From the NCBI GenBank assembly GCA_030427255.1, contig JAUHWY010000022.1, positions 1 through 58,563 of the forward strand: a DNA stretch of 58,563 nt, read 5' to 3'. A program made the translations under genes and the position numbers. The notes under the pieces were generated by a model. It made no database searches. It was not told the DNA's origin and saw only the letters and a list, made by a program, of their open reading frames with translations. This DNA comes from Bacteroidia bacterium (lineage in GTDB: Bacteria > Bacteroidota > Bacteroidia > CAIKAF01). Numbering within the stretch: the first letter of the stretch is position 1; each line of letters begins with the position of its first letter. Shown here piece after piece: positions 57,533 to 58,563 of the stretch.

Positions 57533-58491
57533 TTACCCTACGCAAATACCAGGAAGAAGCGGTTCAAGGTCTTTTGAAGGACACCTACAGCTTATTAGCT
57601 AAACCTGGGGCCAGGCACAAAATGGTGTTTAAAGCCCCTACAGGTGCAGGTAAAACGGTTTCGATGGCGGCATATCTGAATCAGCTAAGCAATGAAATGC
57701 CTGATAAACTAGAGTTGCCCAAACGTAAAGTGGCCTTTATTTGGTTTGCTCCCAATCAACTGCATTTGCAGTCGTATCTATCGCTTAAAGATTACTTCGA
57801 GGAGTTAAGAACCATTAAGCCTATCCAATTTGAAGATATTTCAGATGGGCAACTTAAGCCCAACGAAATGCTATTTGTGAATTGGCAATCAGTAAACAAA
57901 GAGAACAATCTATTCATAAAAGAAAATGAGCAAGGCAAAGACCTTATCAAGTTTGTGCATAGCGCCATGCTAGATGATATTGTAATCATCTGCATTCTGG
58001 ATGAAGCACATTACCATGCCAAGGGTACTAAGGCCAAAGAACTGTTGCAAAAAATTCACGCAAAGGTTGAAATTGACGTATCGGCCACTCCTCACTTCAG
58101 ATCAGACTATGGCTATACCATTAGAAGAGATGCGGTAATTGAAGCAGAGATGATTAAGAAAAATGTGGTACTCAACCCAGCATTAGACAAACACACCCAA
58201 CAAGGTCGTTCACTTAGTCAGGTATTGCTAGAAGAAGCTTTAAAAAAGCGAGAAGAGTTGGCAAGGGCTTATCAAGAACTGGGGTCTAAGGTCAATCCAT
58301 TATTGCTCATTCAATTACCTAATGAAACCAAAACGGAATCAGCTTTAGACAAGCAGATGATTGAAGAGGTAGAAAACTTCTTAGACTACAAGGGTATAAC
58401 CACCCAAAACGAACGATTGGCCGTTTGGCTTAGCAATGCATATTCCGGCGATACTGACCCCCCTTCCGGTGATATTGCCCCCCCTTTTTAG
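57529..58491 (+). pseudogene. res: Type III restriction endonuclease Res subunit, truncated by IS21-like end
   Basis: The ATG at 57529 overlaps the Abi_2 stop. The 320-aa frame begins RKYQEEAVQGLL, with helicase motif I FKAPTGAGKTVSM, motif II LDEAHYHAK (DEAH), motif III DVSATPHF, all normal. Res proteins are usually 850 aa or longer. Here the frame runs into IS21-like terminal sequence near 58440 and ends at 58491, so the second helicase domain and the nuclease domain are lost. Restriction activity is not expected, while Mod and Abi_2 remain. Confidence 0.85.
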
Positions 58492-58563
58492 GTTTTGGTT
58501 TCAAAGAACATGACAGCCTGACAATTTTACTGTTTTTTCCTTAGACTCTCTCCTTTTAACTCA
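58440..58563. mobile_element. IS21-like insertion sequence, left end
   Basis: Two tandem copies of TTCCGG(C/T)GATA(C/T)TG(A/C)CCCCCC at 58444-58487, as in the multiple terminal repeats of IS21-family elements, lie at the point where the Res frame becomes unrelated sequence. The rest of the element lies outside the window. Confidence 0.65.

Overview
The window looks like a chromosomal segment of a Bacteroidota species, probably an aerobic flavobacterium- or Cryomorphaceae-like organism. The evidence is: several TAnnTTTG-type -7 boxes (13709, 34704, 35008, 39877, 40594, 56531); many small lipoproteins; a YtxJ-type bacillithiol protein; an ECF sigma factor joined to a beta-barrel gene; large periplasmic M1 and M16 peptidases; and a REP-associated transposase with its palindromes. 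No species can be named from the sequence alone.

Layout. 1-11553 is mostly housekeeping and envelope genes: a partial cytochrome c/copper monooxygenase, a 170-aa unknown protein followed by a repeat array, a Cys-rich exported protein, a RAYT transposase between REP palindromes, a WG-repeat protein, a cyclase/MmcQ pair, a Kazal lipoprotein, and a sigma factor/beta-barrel/FAD-reductase operon. 11800-20200 is a defence island: AbiE toxin-antitoxin, a HEPN/MNT pair with a frameshifted HEPN gene between two 325-bp direct repeats, a compact Zorya type II-like ZorA-ZorB-HNH operon, a tyrosine-recombinase remnant, and a decaying AAA ATPase. 20480-43960 is core-like: M16 and M1 peptidases, a glycosyltransferase, a light-repair operon (CRY-DASH, DUF429, FeS photolyase), a large outer-membrane protein, tRNA-Arg(CCT), two tandem lipoproteins, TolC/HlyD, TsaB, YtxJ, a fungal-type cytosine deaminase, and a red-light operon (bacteriophytochrome kinase, response regulator, heme oxygenase). 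43960-58563 is accessory DNA: a truncated Clp-fold protease, an Rnl2-like RNA ligase, a type I restriction remnant with RhuM, cassette-like hypothetical genes, the second 170-aa gene with its own array, and a type III restriction-modification locus carrying an Abi_2 gene whose Res subunit is cut by an IS21-like end.

Three features are not explained by known gene content. (1) Two 170-aa paralogues, at opposite ends of the window, are each followed on the coding strand by a poly-G tract and then a tandem array. The array sequences differ, but both periods are near 42-43 bp and both carry short inverted repeats. (2) Two families of GC-rich intergenic hairpin elements have helix arms that differ between copies while staying complementary. 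(3) A 490-bp block containing a hairpin element and a small conserved ORF occurs twice, each time in front of different genes.
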